From NCBI GenBank assembly GCA_025457845.1, contig JALOTO010000096.1, forward strand, positions 1 to 5,846: a DNA stretch of 5,846 nt, in the 5' to 3' direction. Below, piece after piece: positions 5,757 through 5,846 of the stretch; position 1 is the stretch's first letter, and each line of letters begins with the position of its first letter. This DNA is from Thermoplasmata archaeon (GTDB lineage Archaea; Thermoplasmatota; Thermoplasmata; UBA10834). Made by a program: the position numbers and the translations under genes. The notes beneath the pieces are model-generated. The model saw only the letters and a program-made list of their open reading frames with translations, was not told the DNA's origin and did no database searches.

Positions 5757-5846
5757 ATGTGCAAACAGCAAGGGATTGCCCGAAAGGGAAGGACTCACCG
5801 ACCTCTTGTCCCCCTCGTCTTCTTATGACGACCCAGCAAGCCGTTG

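Larger units (their letters stand above)
5614..5846. other. Non-coding tail with no confident gene
   Basis: These 233 bases are visibly more A/T-rich than the genes. They contain the second 34-base repeat copy, an A/T-rich patch around 5687-5720 and a pyrimidine tract at 5738-5756. Only short open frames occur: 19 codons from ATG 5610, 45 codons from ATG 5691, and the first seven codons of a frame beginning at ATG 5825 and cut by the window edge. None has a Shine-Dalgarno or recognisable product. Confidence 0.5.

Noticed and set aside
5691..5828. 45-codon frame on the + strand in the tail region
   Set aside because: It runs through the pyrimidine tract (giving a Ser-Phe-Phe-Phe stretch), uses codons unlike the neighbours and has no ribosome binding site.
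5797..5845. Minus-strand frame entering from the right edge and ending in a basic tail (HKKTRGTRGR) at a TGA
   Set aside because: It could be the end of a convergent gene, but sixteen codons without a motif cannot support a call.
5825..5846. ATG with seven codons reaching the window edge, possible start of a next gene
   Set aside because: No Shine-Dalgarno or box A at a suitable distance, and too little sequence to judge; the sequence beyond the window is needed.
1..5846. Possibility of a defence, mobile or biosynthetic system
   Set aside because: No nuclease, helicase, recombinase, toxin-antitoxin pair, reverse transcriptase or assembly-line enzyme is present; the genes are separate metabolic and stress functions with uniform codon use.

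Overview
The window looks like ordinary chromosomal housekeeping DNA from an archaeon, probably a moderately GC-rich member of the Thermoplasmatota. This placement is inferred. The support is A/T-rich box A promoter elements about 25-50 bases ahead of several genes, heavy use of AGG (Arg) and ATA (Ile) codons, GTG and TTG starts, one apparently leaderless transcript, and proteins that read as archaeal members of their families. No rRNA, tRNA, CRISPR array, insertion sequence or phage gene was seen.

All confident genes lie on the + strand. From the left edge: (1) the C-terminal end of a monovalent cation:proton antiporter of the Kef/CPA2 type (1-411), cut by the window edge; (2) a UspA-type universal stress protein (408-848) whose ATG overlaps the antiporter stop in ATGA, so the two form an operon; (3) an exported PHP-domain metallohydrolase of the CehA/McbA type (951-2084) with its own box A and Shine-Dalgarno; (4) a 209-base gap holding a GC-rich stem-loop and palindromes; (5) an M32 (carboxypeptidase Taq) zinc metallocarboxypeptidase (2294-3811); (6) a 75-residue zinc-ribbon protein (3888-4115) with a TTG start; (7) a class III PLP-dependent aminotransferase or racemase (4213-5613), apparently leaderless; (8) a 233-base tail without a confident gene, containing a pyrimidine tract that could end transcription.

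Apart from the antiporter/stress-protein pair, each gene seems to have its own promoter, so this is a run of independent genes and not one pathway. The M32 peptidase and the aminotransferase could both serve peptide and amino-acid catabolism, as expected of a peptide-using heterotroph, but that link is inference. I found no convincing new multi-gene system. The points most worth a second look are a pair of imperfect 34-base direct repeats flanking the aminotransferase, its four-cysteine loop, the CPYC motif beside the metal site of the PHP protein, the FQGY variant in the peptidase, and the stand-alone zinc-ribbon protein.
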